In this document: positions 51,517 to 64,000 of the stretch, piece after piece
How the letters are laid out: the number at the start of each line of letters is the position of its first letter
How positions within the stretch are numbered: position 1 is the first letter of the stretch
Assembly: GCF_900963305.1 (NCBI RefSeq)
Contig: NC_042521.1
Span: forward strand, 5,537,614-5,601,613
Source of the DNA: Echeneis naucrates
Lineage: Eukaryota; Chordata; Actinopteri; Carangiformes; Echeneidae
Reading direction: 5' to 3'
DNA length: 64,000 nt
Translations under genes and position numbers: made by a program
The notes under the pieces: model-generated
The model's database searches: none
Seen by the model: the letters and a program-made list of their open reading frames with translations, nothing else
What the model was told of the DNA's origin: nothing

Positions 51517-51551
<35 letters not shown>
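51517..51551. repeat. (TTA)n microsatellite
   Basis: About 11-12 TTA units in the spacer between cdcp1 and clec3b. Confidence 0.9.
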
Positions 51552-51552
<1 letters not shown>

Positions 51553-51610
51553 GGCTCTATGTGAGTCTTGTCAGTAAAATACAGTAGTTAGTTGTGAGTG
51601 GAGCTGAAAC

Positions 51611-51981
51611 CAGTGGTTCTCAGCCAGAGTCATAGAGTTGTTGTCATGTTGAGTTTTGGATGATTTGGAAATAATAGGAATTTACACTCAGTTTTGTTAA
51701 AACTTTTGCAAAAGGTGCCAACACCTACACACTGCAGGAAAACTGGTATTTTGAAATATGAACATCTAATAAATATATACATTGGTATTACTGGGAAACT
51801 ATCATTTTTGAATATTTTTGGAGAAGCGTTGCATAAATCTCCAAACTGCAGAGGTCACTGATGCCTGAGGGGAAGACCTTACGTTGACTGGACTTTTTTC
51901 TTGGTTTCATTGTGACAGCCGACTGACAGCTAATGCCAGATCTGAATTCGATCCCAATGAAAAACCTGTTGAGAACCACTG
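51611..51981. mobile_element. Non-autonomous hAT-type element
   Basis: About 371 bp bounded by CAGTGGTTCTCAGCC on the left and its inverted partner GTTGAGAACCACTG on the right, the terminal repeat type of hAT MITEs. The flanking octamers GCTGAAAC and GCTTTAAA agree at 5 of 8 positions, a worn target duplication. There is no transposase frame. It lies just past the clec3b stop, probably within or next to its 3' UTR. Confidence 0.7.
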
Positions 51982-52088
51982 GCTTTAAAAAAAAAAAAAA
52001 AAAAAATAGCAGACAAAATTGAATTGCAGCAAGAGTACACAGACAAAGCAACTATAACCATGCCGAGTCTATGGTGAGATAAATGTGA

Positions 52089-54564
52089 TCAAACAATGTT
52101 GAACTGGCAGAGAGAGGCCTTCTTCTCGCGACAGTTCTCATCGAGCCACTTCCCACTGGCCTCAACCAGGACGGCACAGTTCTGGGACTGGCCACCGTCT
52201 GGTTGAGGGGACCGGGAGTTGGACGTGTCCCAGTTTTTGTACGTGATGCTAGTGCTGGTCTGGTCCACCCAGGTGCCCTCGGTCACCATGTCATTGACCC
52301 CCAGCCACGCCTGCTGGTCTGAGCCCAGTCTCTGGCGGATGTAGTCTCTCAGCTGGTCGTTCTCTTCGCGGGATGTGGGCGTACCAAGGACACCACCGAG
52401 GGCGTTGCAATCTTCACTGGCAGTGTGGTAGCTTTTCTTTACAGGGTCAGCCAAGAAACACCTGCCATGGGTCTTAATACCTTTCAAACAAACTGAAGAG
52501 GAAAATAAAAGTGAGAAGATGTTTAGATACTGTTTTATCTTTAATTTTGAGATAATACATTTCCTTTCATGTCTGAAGACTGCCCACAGTTGATATGAAT
52601 AACAATAGTCCCACTGTGTGAAGATGTGCACTGACATGACCTCAGTCATAACAAGCAACATCATGAAAAATGCTGCTTTTCATCAACACGGGAACGACGG
52701 GATGTTATTCTGTGTTCTGGACAACAGATCAAACAAAGGGCTGCCATATGCTTCCCATGTTTAAATGTGCAGTTTCAAAGACTGCACATCTCCCATCTGT
52801 CTTTATTTTTCAGGAGACCCGTGGCCCAGAATGTTGGCTTCATCTGACTATGTTAATAAGAAGGAAGCTCAAGCCACAATATCAATGAATGCTTTTAGCT
52901 GCACTTCTCAGTGTTAGTCACTGCGGAAAAGTGACACTTGAGCTTCGTCTCCATTTGTGATGTAATGTGACACTAATTTGCTCTTACAGCTACATGTGAC
53001 GTAAACAAGCTTCAGTGACTAATATGTTTAAGATTAAAAGGTTTTCAATCCATTCAAGATAATTTCAGCAGCCAGATAATAATTGGTGCGGGATCTGCAA
53101 GTGTGCATTTGATTTTGTCTGAATTGTGGCTGCATTCATTTGTTAGGAGGCCCCAAAACAGAAAAGTGATATCTGGTGCCCTTTGACGATTTAGAGTAAA
53201 TTGTCAAGTGCAGCTTTCCAAATTGTTTTGGAGTAGGTTTCTTAAATTGCTGTTTATTAGCATCTGAGAGCACTAAAAACTATAATTTCTTTTAGTATAA
53301 AGGGTAAAGTTTGTACATTTCCACAAACAGTTCCAGGAGCATTAATTTATTTCCTAAGACCTCATGCGAATACAAGATATAAAAGGAAAATTAGATAACA
53401 AAGCTTGGAGTTATGCTAATCCATCCCTCAGTAATAAAACCTCTGGGGCTGCTTCTTCCTCATTACTGTCTGCAGCGAACTACCAGCAAAACAACATATT
53501 TGCTGTTGGGTGTTTTTCCAAACAAAACAGTGATGTGGAAAACATGGGCTACTGGACCAATCAGCGATGGCGAGCTCTCCTCAGCCAGAAAGTTCCTGAA
53601 CCTTTAAAAAGTACCACCCTCTGAAAGGAGGGACTTTTTAGGAGACTTTTTAAACCACACCACAGAATTTGCTGCAGACCCTGCTTTTTCAGGTGGAAAA
53701 AAAGGCAGGGAAACTGAGTTCATCAAAAGGTTCAAAGGTTCCTATTTTTCTATCCAAGAATGATATAATGATAATAAACTTCTCCTGTAGGTTTGTTAAT
53801 AAGACGGGCAATGGCAGCCTGGTGAACCCACGCATTATGAAACGCCTTTCTAACTATAAATTATACAGAAAGCTCTTCAGACTAGATTTTGGCCCATTTA
53901 TAAGACGGTGCTTCTATATAATTCTTAATGCAAGGTCCGCCTTATTTGGCATTGTGTCTTAATGATTCATATTCCTATTTGAAGAATTTGAAATTAGACA
54001 TATAACAAAACAGGTATTTGTCCATTTCGCCTGATTAGCAATCCACCTCTCAGCACTTGATTAACTTTGGTAATATCAAGTCATCCCTCCTGTTCAAAAC
54101 TCAGTTTTACCTGTTTGCAGGGCCTGTTGTTCCTTCAGAAGATTCAGCTCCTGGACTATGTCGTTGATCTGTCTCTGCAGATCCTCGATGGCAGCATCTT
54201 TGGTTGAATCTGGATCAAACAGGACAAGAACATTCAAATCAGGTGGTATGAAAGTTATTAGGTTTCTGTGCATGGAAAAAACAATCAAAGAATACTTGAA
54301 TAGTCTTTTTTCACTGAGTCTGAAGCGTACCAACTACCACATACAAAGGAAAATAGCTCCAGTAACTCGCAGCGCAAACACAATGTGTCATCAAAATAAT
54401 CTCTCCTTTCTCATCGAGCCTGCGAAGTGCCACGTTTTCCGTCTACCTTTTCTCACTGGCTTTCTCCTTGCTTGAGTCTGCTGCTGCTGCTGCTGCTGCT
54501 GCTGAAGCGAGCTGTTCACCAGCAGTAGTACTCCCAGCAACACACAAACTCCTCTGAACTCCAT
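52089..54564 (-). CDS. clec3b: Tetranectin (C-type lectin domain family 3 member B)
   Basis: A secreted plasminogen-kringle-4-binding trimeric lectin. Exons: 54447-54564; 54111-54209; 52089-52492. The total is 621 nt, or 206 residues (human 202). A signal peptide (VCVLLGVLLLVNSS) is followed by nine consecutive Gln (CAG9) and a basic segment (QARRKPVRK) where the human protein has its heparin-binding Lys-rich stretch. Exon 2 encodes the trimerising helix (LQRQINDIVQELNLLKEQQA). Exon 3 is the C-type lectin domain: CFLADPVKKSYHTASEDC, AWLGVNDMVTEGTWVD, QPDGGQSQNCAVL and CQFNIV, with all expected cysteines. Order and exon count match human CLEC3B, which also neighbours EXOSC7. Confidence 0.96.
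54478..54504 (-). repeat. CAG repeat encoding polyglutamine in clec3b
   Basis: Nine uninterrupted CAG codons on the coding strand, just after the predicted signal peptide. Confidence 0.95.
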
Positions 54565-54746
54565 GGTGAGACCCAAAGACTGAGACAACTCCAATGTGGA
54601 TGGTTGTAATTTATCTCTGTGCCTTTCCCCCTCTCTCTCCCTCTTTCTCACACCCTCCCTCTCATCGCTCAAAACTGGGAAAAATACTGAGGTCCAAAAC
54701 TACCCTTTGCAGGAACAACAATCCAACCTCATGAACCTTAAAGACT

Positions 54747-54794
<48 letters not shown>

Positions 54795-56067
54795 CTGGCT
54801 CCAGACACTTTGCGTGGAAGAGCTTTGCAAACCAAAGCCAGGTCTGGAGAGCAGGTGAAGACTTACAAAGGACGACAGTGTGAAATAATTATGACATAAC
54901 CATGAGCGGCTTTCATCAAAGTGTAAGAAATAAACAAACACTGAGTGTTCTGTCACATAAAATATTAAATAGCTTGGTTTTAGTTTATTTCTTGGCTTAA
55001 GAGACTAAGCAACTAGAAAAAAAGATGGAATATGACTTTCTTTCCACAAAGCTGGCCAAAAGGTGTCTTGGAAGCTCCTCAGTATGGCCTCATTCGGACA
55101 AAGTGTTCAATTTTCAGGTGTTTTTTGGCAGCAGTGACTCACAGAAATCAAAGAACTCATTTATCATTCCATGTGAAGTCTCATCTTTTTGTAAATCCTT
55201 CAACATAGTCATTTTTAGCGGCAGAGGTTAGTTTTGGACCTGTCTGTTCTCAGCCTGTGCACACAATGTGCAGTGTGGTGGTAACGGTCCAATCCCATCT
55301 GGACTTTGTGTAAGACTTCAACTGTACACAATCCTCCACTGACACGTGGCAAAGACAAGAGAGGCTGCTGTGACTACAGCTCTGACTTCGCTTATAAGTG
55401 CAAAATCGCACAATGTCATGGCCAAGCTTTATATTTTGACTAATTAAGTCCTCTTATGATGTCCTAAGCATATTATCTTACATAAAAAGTTTCTTAAAGA
55501 GTAATTAAGATACATTTGCACTGGATCTTCACCCCATGTCAGGAACCTGTTAATCCTTCAACAGAAAACATTTTCAATTTATTACAAATAACAAGTAACT
55601 TTTTGGCCAAAAATTTGAAGAGAAGAATTGTCTGGTTCCAGTTTCTCAAATAGAAATATTTCTTAAACTCTGTTATTTAGTTTTAAGCAAAACAAATCAA
55701 ACAATTTAAGCTTGTGATGAATAATGTTATTCTTTAGCCTTTTTGTATTTTAGGAATATGGGAGAAAAAGAAACAATATGCAAATGACTCACAATGAAAA
55801 TAATTATATGCAGCTGTAAACCCACATAGTTTGATATTTTCTGATTCAAGTACAAATGAATATCCTATGAGGGAAAAATACAAGCTGTCTCCGTTAGTTT
55901 CAATACAAGCAGGAACTTTCGTTACATCCATTTTAAAATGTTGTAATTAACATTATTCAAGGGCGTATCTAAATGCCAGAAAATACAAAGACAAGCATAC
56001 TGTAGAAATATATTTTTTTATTAGAAAAAGGCCTTGTACATACATACTGTAGATACAATACTCGATC
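54565..56067. other. Spacer upstream of clec3b
   Basis: A long (GT)n microsatellite lies at 54748-54791. No exon is visible from there to the exosc7 3' end; a - strand AATAAA at 56017-56022 ends exosc7. Confidence 0.6.
54748..54791. repeat. (GT)n microsatellite
   Basis: About 22 GT units, the longest dinucleotide array in the window, about 190 bases upstream of the clec3b start. Confidence 0.95.
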
Positions 56068-58725
56068 TTAACCAAGGAAACCAACTTTCTGTTTTTTCTT
56101 TCCCAAACTCTCCTCCTGCTGCAGCAGCTTCATGAGCGGAGCGTGAAGAGCTCTCCCGACTCGTTTACCCGCCTGGAGACAACATAATGCTTTAACTTTG
56201 TTCTACCTAAAATAATAAATTATTTATACATAATCATATTTAAAAACTCAATTTAAATTTGAAATTTCAATAGCCAGCACCATCTGTTTGCCATTTTAAA
56301 TGCAACTTGTGTATTTTTTCGTGCATTTTATAACAGGGAAAAAATAGCACACTCACAACAAATGACAATAACCTGACAGTTTGCTCAAAGTCAAATATCA
56401 CTGCTTTTAAGATGGGGTTAAATAAAAATAAGACAAAAACTGCATCAGCTGTGAAGGCCAGATGGCCGAGAAGGGGGAGCTGAACTCACCTCTGTCATTT
56501 CAAAGACACTCTCTGGATCCAGGCTGCCTCCCCCCACCTTCCTCGTGCAGGTGACTGTGCCCTTGTGTGTGACAGAAATGATCAGGCTTGCCACAGAACA
56601 CGCCTTCTCCTGCAGAGTTGCGTCCACCACGTGTCTGTGGCCCACCTACAGAAAAACAGAGTATATCTTGCACATTTTCTGTGACAGTAGGCTTCAGAAA
56701 TTCTTCTGAGTGTTAGCAGCTCATCGTACCTTACACAAGGTGACTATACATGGGACATTTTCAACATTAAGCCTCATACAGTCGTATGGGTCATCTGATA
56801 GCTCGATTTCCTTCCCTCCTTCATCGTCTGCTGATATATGCACACGGGGAATCCTGTCAGTGAGGGAATAAGAGAACAAATAAGCTTTTAGTCTTTATGA
56901 ATAAGGGGCTCATTACACTGGAAGATCTGACAGCTCTAAGATATAGCATTAAAAATGTAATCATTAAGACCAACATAAATGACAAAGCGGTACATTACTT
57001 ACTTTGTGTTGAAGAGAGCTGCCTTGATCGCTATTGAAATGGCATCGTACAAGTTACCATCACACTGCAGGAGCTGTGGAAGCAAAGCACCTTGACACAA
57101 CAGTACCAATAACTCGCATGAAAACATGAGCTATCGTGTTGGTGCAAACACCAAAATAAAGTGAAATTCACTATGTATGTGACTTTAGCTGAAGCCCTAC
57201 TGGTGGGGAGACAAACTGTCCACCTATGACATAGACGGTCAATGAACTTTATTTGACCACTGACCAGCACGTCCACATAGAGCACCCAGCAGTGCTCCCC
57301 TGCGCTGATACAAAGGCTCTTCAGGTCCACACTGTTTTTGTTGTTGAAGACTTTGTAGAGAGTGTTGCTCAGCTCCATCCCCAACTCCTCGCCTCCTCTG
57401 CCCTCAAATTCAGGGGTTGCATTGGCTGAACTAATGATGAAAGGTGAAAACAAGTCAATGAATATGGGTCAAGGAATTTCTATCAGAAAGGTGAGAAGGC
57501 ACAAGTGGGGAAAAGAATGTATGTCATATTTATGGTGATGTCATATGCTTCTTTGGGTAAACTTGGGATATGCTGTAGGAAAATCTCATAGCAACATGCA
57601 ATACAACACTACCTCCTAGTGGCCGGTAGGCCATTAATACACCATTAACATTAAGAAGTAAATAGAAGTTCACGTTATTTATTTTACTTTAAGGCCATCC
57701 CTGATAGATAAAGATTAACATTTTGGACTACAGCATGTCTTTGAAGTATAATTACTGAGATGCTGCTGTGCTCTGTAATAGACAGATGCCTCTATCTTAT
57801 ATTTTATATTTTATATTGTTTTTATTGAGATATCGCGCTTTTGTGTTTTTCTTGTTTTTCTTTCTCGCTGCCATGTGGAGCTGCTAAGCATATTTTCACA
57901 GTTAATGTTGGTGACAATGTGAACAGTGACAATAAAGGATTCTATTCTATTCTATTCTATTCTATTCTATCATGGAGCTGGTACATTTGGGGCGTTGGGG
58001 AAGCAGGACTCATGTGTAACAATACTCAATATTCATATGATTTCTGCATTAATATAATAAAGTAGGCAGACTAGACCAGTAGACCTGATGCTAAACTATC
58101 TAAAATAAAACTGATAATCAAACTGTCCTTGCATGCGTCACAAACCTACCAGTCAACGAAGAACTCCATATAACCTTCATTTGGCACCATGGGCCTTGGT
58201 TTTCCAATTTCGGCCTTAATCCCAACCAGAACTACCGTGTGGCCCTGACAAAGACAAAAAAAAATAATGATTTGGTCAGCGAATTATAGTGAGTAAACGA
58301 CAGTGGAAATGATGTAAAATTGAGCCGAATTTAGGAGCATCAGTGGGTGCAGATGTTGTGATTTAAGTGCTTTGGTGTGAGCAGATGTTAAAGGTTCTGC
58401 TGCAGGTACAAGTTTAATCGGTACCAGTGAGACTTTGGCTGATCCATCTGTGTTAGACACCACATCGGTCTCCACCTCCATGTGTCTGTAGTCCTCACAG
58501 CTCCTGCCGTCCACCCTCAAATCATCCTGATGACCGGAAACATCATGTCAACAACACAGCCTCGGTTAGCAACATGCTACCGCAGCTAGCCTTCCGGCGG
58601 CGTAGAGCCAATTTATCATTTATCGAAATCATCTAAACGGAGCTGGCGTGCTACTGAGACTGACTCACCCGAATACCGTGCAAAATGTAAACCTTTTCAG
58701 CCTCGCTGACTTTAACTGTTGCCAT
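56068..58725 (-). CDS. exosc7: Exosome complex component RRP42
   Basis: A ring subunit of the RNA exosome (RNase PH fold, not catalytic in animals), nucleus and cytoplasm. Exons: 58669-58725; 58425-58526; 58150-58244; 57265-57430; 57003-57073; 56730-56853; 56490-56645; 56068-56172. The total is 876 nt, exactly 291 residues as in human. Matches: MATVKVSEAEKVYI, DDLRVDGRSCEDYR, ATPEFEGRGGEELGMELSNT, HCWVLYVDVL, NLYDAISIAIKAALFNT, ELSDDPYDC, VENVPCIVTLCK, GHRHVVDATLQEKACSVASL, SLDPESVFEM and QKVGFLG at the end. It is transcribed away from zdhhc3. Confidence 0.97.
57800..57970 (+). mobile_element. Probable 3' end of a truncated LINE or SINE
   Basis: In exosc7 intron 3, a sequence ending GTGACAATAAAGGATTCTAT passes into six TCTAT units (57941-57970). 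An AATAAAG followed by a short tandem repeat is the usual 3' terminus of fish CR1/L2-type LINEs and the SINEs that use their tails. No coding part is recognisable. Confidence 0.5.
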
Positions 58726-59235
58726 GATGGTGAGAAAACAGCGCTAGCGTGTGTGTGTGTGTGTGTGAGTGCGTCCCTTCTTCTTCTACGTCATCAAAAG
58801 ACGACGGAAAGTCTCTCCGCCCACAACAATCGTTTGATTTGATGATTTGATGATTTGCTCACCTGGATGTACCGTACAACGGATGACTCCGCCCAACCGG
58901 TGCAGTCACAAAATCACTTCAAACATGTCTGAGTGGATTTATACAACATCACCTGGTAAACAGATTTACATGTTTAGGACCGGCCCATTTATATTAGCAT
59001 GATTATATATCCATATACATTATGATACAATGCTAATTTTATATTTTCTTTTTTGAATTAGTTCATATGAAAGTAAAGCTGAAAGTAAAAATTAAGTAAA
59101 TATAGTGTAATATAGTAAATTCTCTTCGGTTCCTGACATTATGAGATGCGTTAATGTGACTATACAGACACTTAAATAAAACATTATCTTCTAATTATAA
59201 CTTGCACATCAAGTTATGACGTGACGTGATAGATG

Positions 59236-59271
<36 letters not shown>

Positions 59272-59640
59272 ATTGAACTGATGATTTGCATATCAAATGT
59301 TAGAAAGCAGTTTAATACATCAATTATTGTTCACAGAGGCCAAGTTAGCCTGTTCATTTCGCCTGTTTTGGTACAATAAACACTCAAAGCCCCACATTTT
59401 GAGTTCGCCACCACCAAAATTTGGGGTTGAAGCCACCTCTACTAATTAATAAGCAGGATATCGGTGAATTTTTATTTAAAAATGGCTCAAGTAATTTATC
59501 GGTTCACAAAGCAGTGGCGTTAAAATGTGTAGATCTGGATCCGGAGGAATAATAAAGCTGCTGTGCACTGAAGTGGGGCATTTTATTTTTATTTCTTAAT
59601 CCAGCCATGTGTGAATGACACAAGGAGGGATTAAACGTTA
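58726..59640. other. Spacer between exosc7 and zdhhc3 (divergent)
   Basis: Near the exosc7 start lie a short GT run (58749-58767) and a triple GATTTGAT phrase (58835-58856). Further right it is AT-rich, with an (AT)n array at 59240-59267. No exon is visible. Confidence 0.5.
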
Positions 59641-60089
59641 TTCCTATTTTGAATGTGACGCGGGGAGCCTGGCAGGAACACGCTGCCTGGCAGACCGCAC
59701 TCAGGGCGTCACTGCTCCCGGGGGACGGGGAGACTTCCTGGTTGGCTCTGTCGGGTCTCGTCGTCCCTCAGCCCCGCAGCGGTGTGTGGACCCGACGGAC
59801 GAGCTAGGCCCGACTTGAGGCTCGGTCCTCGGCTGTAGCTGGCTCACAGATAGGTGTACCCCTCCACCCAACAGACGCCTCGTCGACACCGAGCCTGGCC
59901 GCGAGCAAGCAGAGGCGAGCGGCCGAGGAGGGCGAGCTGTCCGGCGGAGGAGGAGTGCGGTTAGCCCGGGCTGAGCTACCAGGCGGAGCCCGCGGAGGAG
60001 ACTCTCAGTCCGGACCGTCCAAACTCACACACACGCCTCTAAACTACGTGAAGACGGCCGGAAACTTTTCGAGGACGAGCCGGGGAGAC
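59640..60089 (+). other. CpG-rich promoter and 5' non-coding exon of zdhhc3
   Basis: A strongly GC- and CpG-rich stretch ends at GAGACC followed by the donor GTGAGG (60090-60095). It holds no sensible coding frame. It fits the first non-coding exon of the + strand gene whose coding starts at 63824. The transcription start is not fixed. Confidence 0.5.
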
Positions 60090-63000
60090 CGTGAGGTGGG
60101 ATTTTTCTTTAAATGAAATAAAACCTGAGCCGTCGGAGTCAGCGTTGTGTTGTGTATTTGACACAACACACATGATGAGTAACAACTGGAGATGCAGGTA
60201 CGCTGCTCCAGCTGCCACACTTCCTGCTGAAGTCCTCCCAGAGACAGCAGACCAGACTCTGCTCAGGGGCACTGAGGCAGGGCAGCTGTGCACAGGGACA
60301 CTGATTCCTGCCTCATTTATTCTAACCAGCCTCTCTCTTAAAAAAAAAAAAAAAAAGGGTGTGCACAAAGTCAACAGTTATTTCTATTCATCAGCGTAAT
60401 TACATATATGACTGCTGCAGCTGGGTTCTGTTGGTTTGTTCCGTATATGTGTGTGTGGAAAGGATCTGCAGTTTTCTGGAGTTCAGCTGCAGAAAGCTGG
60501 AATCAGCAGTTTGTTTGTTTGGTTGTTGTTGTTGTTTTTTTTTTTGTTTTTTTTTTTTTGGCTGGGAAAAAAAAGTAATAAACAACATATTAATTATTAG
60601 ATAGCTATTTGTTTATCTTTTCAGGATTAATTTACAATTCTAGTTGTATAACTCAGCAATCTATTTTGGATTCTTGTAATTTTATGCTGAATCAGGTGGA
60701 TTATTTCCCCAAAAAAAGTGTTCATTTTCCAAATTGAATCTTGATGCACAACTGTATGACGTTTCACAATTAGCTCCATGTTTGTTACTCTAGATTCACA
60801 TTGTCAGGTGCCAACACTTAACATGTCAGCGTCTGGTTTTACTGTCTCATATTTCAGCTCTCAAAATCTGTAAAGCTGCCTACATACTTTGCCTGAGCCA
60901 TCTTTGGTAACTGCTAGAAAAGATGAAACTGCCTGTGGCAATAAAGCTGAAACTTTGAAATTGCGTCACAGAATCTGCCGTCATCAGATTTCTATTATAG
61001 TGCTCTACCTTTCTACCCAAATTAGTTGCTATTATCACTCTTTACCGCCTGTTATGTTGACATGTGTTTAAACATTAGCTAATCAAACACAACCATAAAG
61101 CCTTAACTGAATACCAGACAATTTAATTTTTTTATGTTACAGGATGGCTGTGCATCATGTTTGCTGGCACTTCAGCAGCTATTAATCGAGCGTTTGGTTA
61201 CAATGAAGTCACTTAGTTGGTTGTTTCCACACAGTTGTGGAGAATAATTTCTACACTCTACTAAAAAAGAAACCATCCACAGAGTAGACAAAAAGCGTCG
61301 TTTTGCTCCAGGACATTCACAACTTTTTCACATTGTTGCTTCTTTCAGTCTTGTCTGATCATCTGCATTTTCTTTGAACATTGTTCTGAGGTTTGTCTCG
61401 GTGTCTTTCTTTCTAATGGGGTGAGTCGTAAAAGCAGTAAAAGCAGACTACTCAACAATTATAGTACAAGTGGTTCATCAAGAATCCAGCATCCCCCTCC
61501 CTGGAACTAGTTTTACTTGATATGGATTACTCCCACCATCTGAATCAGGCATTACGTTAAAGCAGCTAAACTGAAAAGTTTTTAGTTTTTTACTTGTTAA
61601 TTTGTTTATATTTTACAGTATTACACCATTTCCAGTTGGAAAACATGAATGTCATGATGTTCCAGCTAGCCTATATGTTGTACAATAGACATGGTACAAT
61701 GGTAATAGATGAAAATAATAATGAGATTAGAATTTAATGGAAACACAATCGAGAGTGCTTTAACCCCAAAGAGGAAGACTATAGATCTAACTGCTAACTA
61801 ATACATCTAACTTATAAGCAATACTTGTAACCTTTTTCATTCTAGTGTGCAGTAAGAGCTTAAATCCAATCAGGCCGCTTTTTGACAATGTTACTCCACA
61901 GAAATGAATTAATGGCACTTTTACAAGACCCTTTTTTTCAGCCTATTATATAGTGCATTAATGTCTACCCTTTGGGTTTGTGTTGTACTGTAACTGTTTA
62001 GGGGAAGCTTATTTTCCAGTGTATTATCTGTTCTGTATGAAAGCAAAACTCTGCAGTTGACAGGTAAATATAGTCATAGTATTTGTGTCATGTTTACCAT
62101 TTCCTGCTGCTAGGGCAGAGAAAAATATTTTAATACTCCTCAACTTGCAGTAAAAGTGATAGCTGGAGACGCCTCCCACTGAGCTTGACTGCTGCAGTGT
62201 GATGACAAGCGTGGTGAAAAGGGTGAAGAGGTTAGGCTGCAGGGTTCAGGGCACTCACATTGTCAGGAATAGTAGGAAATAAATCTTTATCAAGACAAAT
62301 TCCCAGTCCTGCCTTCTGTTTCCAGATTGATAGACTGACTGCAGTCTTACTGATGGATTTTATTTTAGAATAATGTGTCATCCTGAATGGATCATTCTAG
62401 TTGTTTTTGTATTTTTTTTTTCCTGCTCTAAAATAAATCCTATTATATTTCAAAAGATTGATATTTACAGACAGACAGACCTGTAAAAACATTATGCATA
62501 TTGTCTAATATTTGCATTCAAATTCCATTGAGTGGTTCTGTGATAGCAGGCACTCTGAGGCTTTAAACACCAGTTTCTCTGATCTCACTGTGGTACCAGC
62601 AATCCATTGAATAGCTAATGAGACAATACAGTCTGGATCAGCAGACCAACATAAAAAGTATGAAGTAAAATCTGAAAAAATGTTGTAACATTTCAAGATT
62701 TTTATAATTTTCTTCAGAGGGAAGTCCAAATCAATGCACTTTGTTGTCTGTTCTGTTATAGTGAAGCCCAGCATGGAATTTATTGTGTTCCAACCGTAAA
62801 ACCTTAGAGATGTGACCTGTTAGATATTCAGACTTAACCTTCAATGGATATTCTGTTTAATTTAGAAATGACTTTGTTTCATTTGCCCTCTATGTGCCGT
62901 ATCTGGTTAAATTCCTGTCCTCTGGAAAAACACAGCTCACTGCCCACTCTGTTATCTGAGTGTAATAGTGAGGCCTGATTTTTGCCAGTCTGACATTTTA

Positions 63001-63794
63001 TCCCCCTTTGAAATCACAATCTTTCTTGACACACACTCAGACCTGCTCACTTACTCATATGCCTGGTCTGAAAACAGAGCTGGGGCAGCTCAGGACAAGG
63101 AGACTTTTCTTTTCTTTCCTGTCCTTTTTTTTTTTTTTTCTTTTTTATTGAAGCATTGATTTGTTTCGCTTTTAAGACCATATGGTAAATCGCAGTCTCT
63201 TCAGTCTCACAAAAACCTCCTGTGTTTTTGAGAGCAGTGCACGGGTTGTGTAACCTGTCGGGATTAGACCAGTCAGTGTTTGTTCCTCCTTCACTCAATG
63301 CTTCCTCTTGTGCACTGTCAACCTCATTTTCTTATGTACTTTGTCTTCTCTATCTTTATGCTCTTTAAGGGTGGAGCATGCATACTAATCTGTTTCCTCG
63401 CCAGGACACTTGAATAGAAATGAAATAATAAGTCAGTTTTTATTGACGGAATCAATATTGCCCTCTATACTTGACTAATATGTGATTTTCAGTCACCATA
63501 GTAAGCATTCTCTTGTTCTGATGATTTATTTTTTATCTAATGTGATAGTAAATGTATATTTTTAGGGCTTTGGACTGTTTTATTAAAAAAAAACCAAACA
63601 AACAAAAAAAAAAAAAACGTGACCTTTGAAGATGCAATTTAAGATACTAGGAAACTGTGGAGGGCACATTTTACCGCCCTCTGACATTTCATTGGCCAAA
63701 GAGTTAACAGGGTAATTCTCTTTTTTCTCAAATTTTCTTCCCATCTCTCTGCTCCCGCTCCTCCTCTCCATCTGTCTCTCATCACTCCTCGCAG
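60090..63794 (+). other. zdhhc3 intron 1
   Basis: This 3.7 kb AT-rich intron ends at the acceptor CTCCTCGCAG (63785-63794). It contains poly-A/T runs (60340-60357, 60535-60560, 63127-63140, 63606-63618) but no exon or intact mobile element that I can recognise. Confidence 0.5.
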
Positions 63795-63823
63795 TATGTG
63801 GTTGCAGTCACTGGCATTGTAGG

Positions 63824-64000
63824 ATGAAGAGCCCGGCGCACCGCACCAGGGACATCGAGCGCCAAGCTGGCTACCTGAAACCCGAGCACTGTGCCCCTCC
63901 ACCGCCCCGCACCAGCTCCGACACCATGTGGTTCATCCGTGACGGCTGCGGCATCGTGTGTGGCGTCATCACGTGGCTCCTGGTCTTCTATGCTGAGTTT
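63824..64000 (+). CDS. zdhhc3: Golgi palmitoyltransferase ZDHHC3, N-terminal part
   Basis: A Golgi DHHC S-acyltransferase. Only the first 59 codons are in the window and the exon continues past its edge. [20 protein letters not shown], then [20 protein letters not shown] and VFYAEF, match the N-terminus and first transmembrane helix of ZDHHC3 better than ZDHHC7. The catalytic DHHC domain lies outside the window. The human gene is also next to EXOSC7, which supports the call. A nine-codon upstream frame including its stop (63796-63822) ends one base before the start codon. Confidence 0.9.
   Translation, partial: MKSPAHRTRDIERQAGYLKPEHCAPPPPRTSSDTMWFIRDGCGIVCGVITWLLVFYAEF

Noticed and set aside
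53364-53720. Possible gene or MITE in clec3b intron 2
   Set aside because: An open + strand frame and inverted CTTTTTAAA-like words occur, but I see no splice-consistent exon and no clear terminal repeats.

Overview
The window is vertebrate nuclear DNA from a teleost fish, most likely an acanthomorph. All clear genes are intron-rich orthologues of vertebrate genes with GT-AG introns. The repeats are fish-type: a tRNA-derived SINE, Tc1 and hAT MITEs, GT microsatellites, and the dispersed fish repeat with a GTTAGCTTAGC-like core. I found no retrovirus, LTR element, Polinton or CRISPR array. Exon borders were set by eye from splice sites, reading frame and remembered family sequences, so single borders may be off by a few bases.

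Left half (1-35 kb). After the last exon of an unidentified + strand gene come five - strand genes: rps5 with two H/ACA snoRNA genes in its introns; ppt2 (lysosomal thioesterase); a 15-exon carnitine acetyltransferase-like gene whose catalytic histidine and several substrate-binding residues are replaced; ppp1r18 (phostensin, a PP1-binding actin regulator) as one giant exon plus a short last exon; and nrm (nurim, inner nuclear membrane) with a tRNA-Lys(CTT) gene in intron 1. PPT2, PPP1R18 and NRM lie in or near the human MHC, and human CRAT lies at 9q34, an MHC-paralogous region.

Right half (35.8-64 kb). The content matches human 3p21.31: a short LIMD1/Ajuba-like LIM gene (-) with no pre-LIM region and an incomplete third LIM domain; cdcp1 (+), in which the N-terminal two-exon module is present three times in tandem; clec3b/tetranectin (-), with a nine-glutamine run behind its signal peptide; exosc7 (-), an RNA exosome ring subunit; and the first coding exon of zdhhc3 (+), cut by the window edge. 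exosc7 and zdhhc3 are head to head.

The genes do not form one pathway; they are neighbours by conserved synteny. The observations most worth following are the complete but active-site-dead CRAT paralogue, the cdcp1 module triplication, a possible tail-anchor alternative last exon in ppp1r18, the degenerate LIM gene, and the duplicated intronic snoRNAs.
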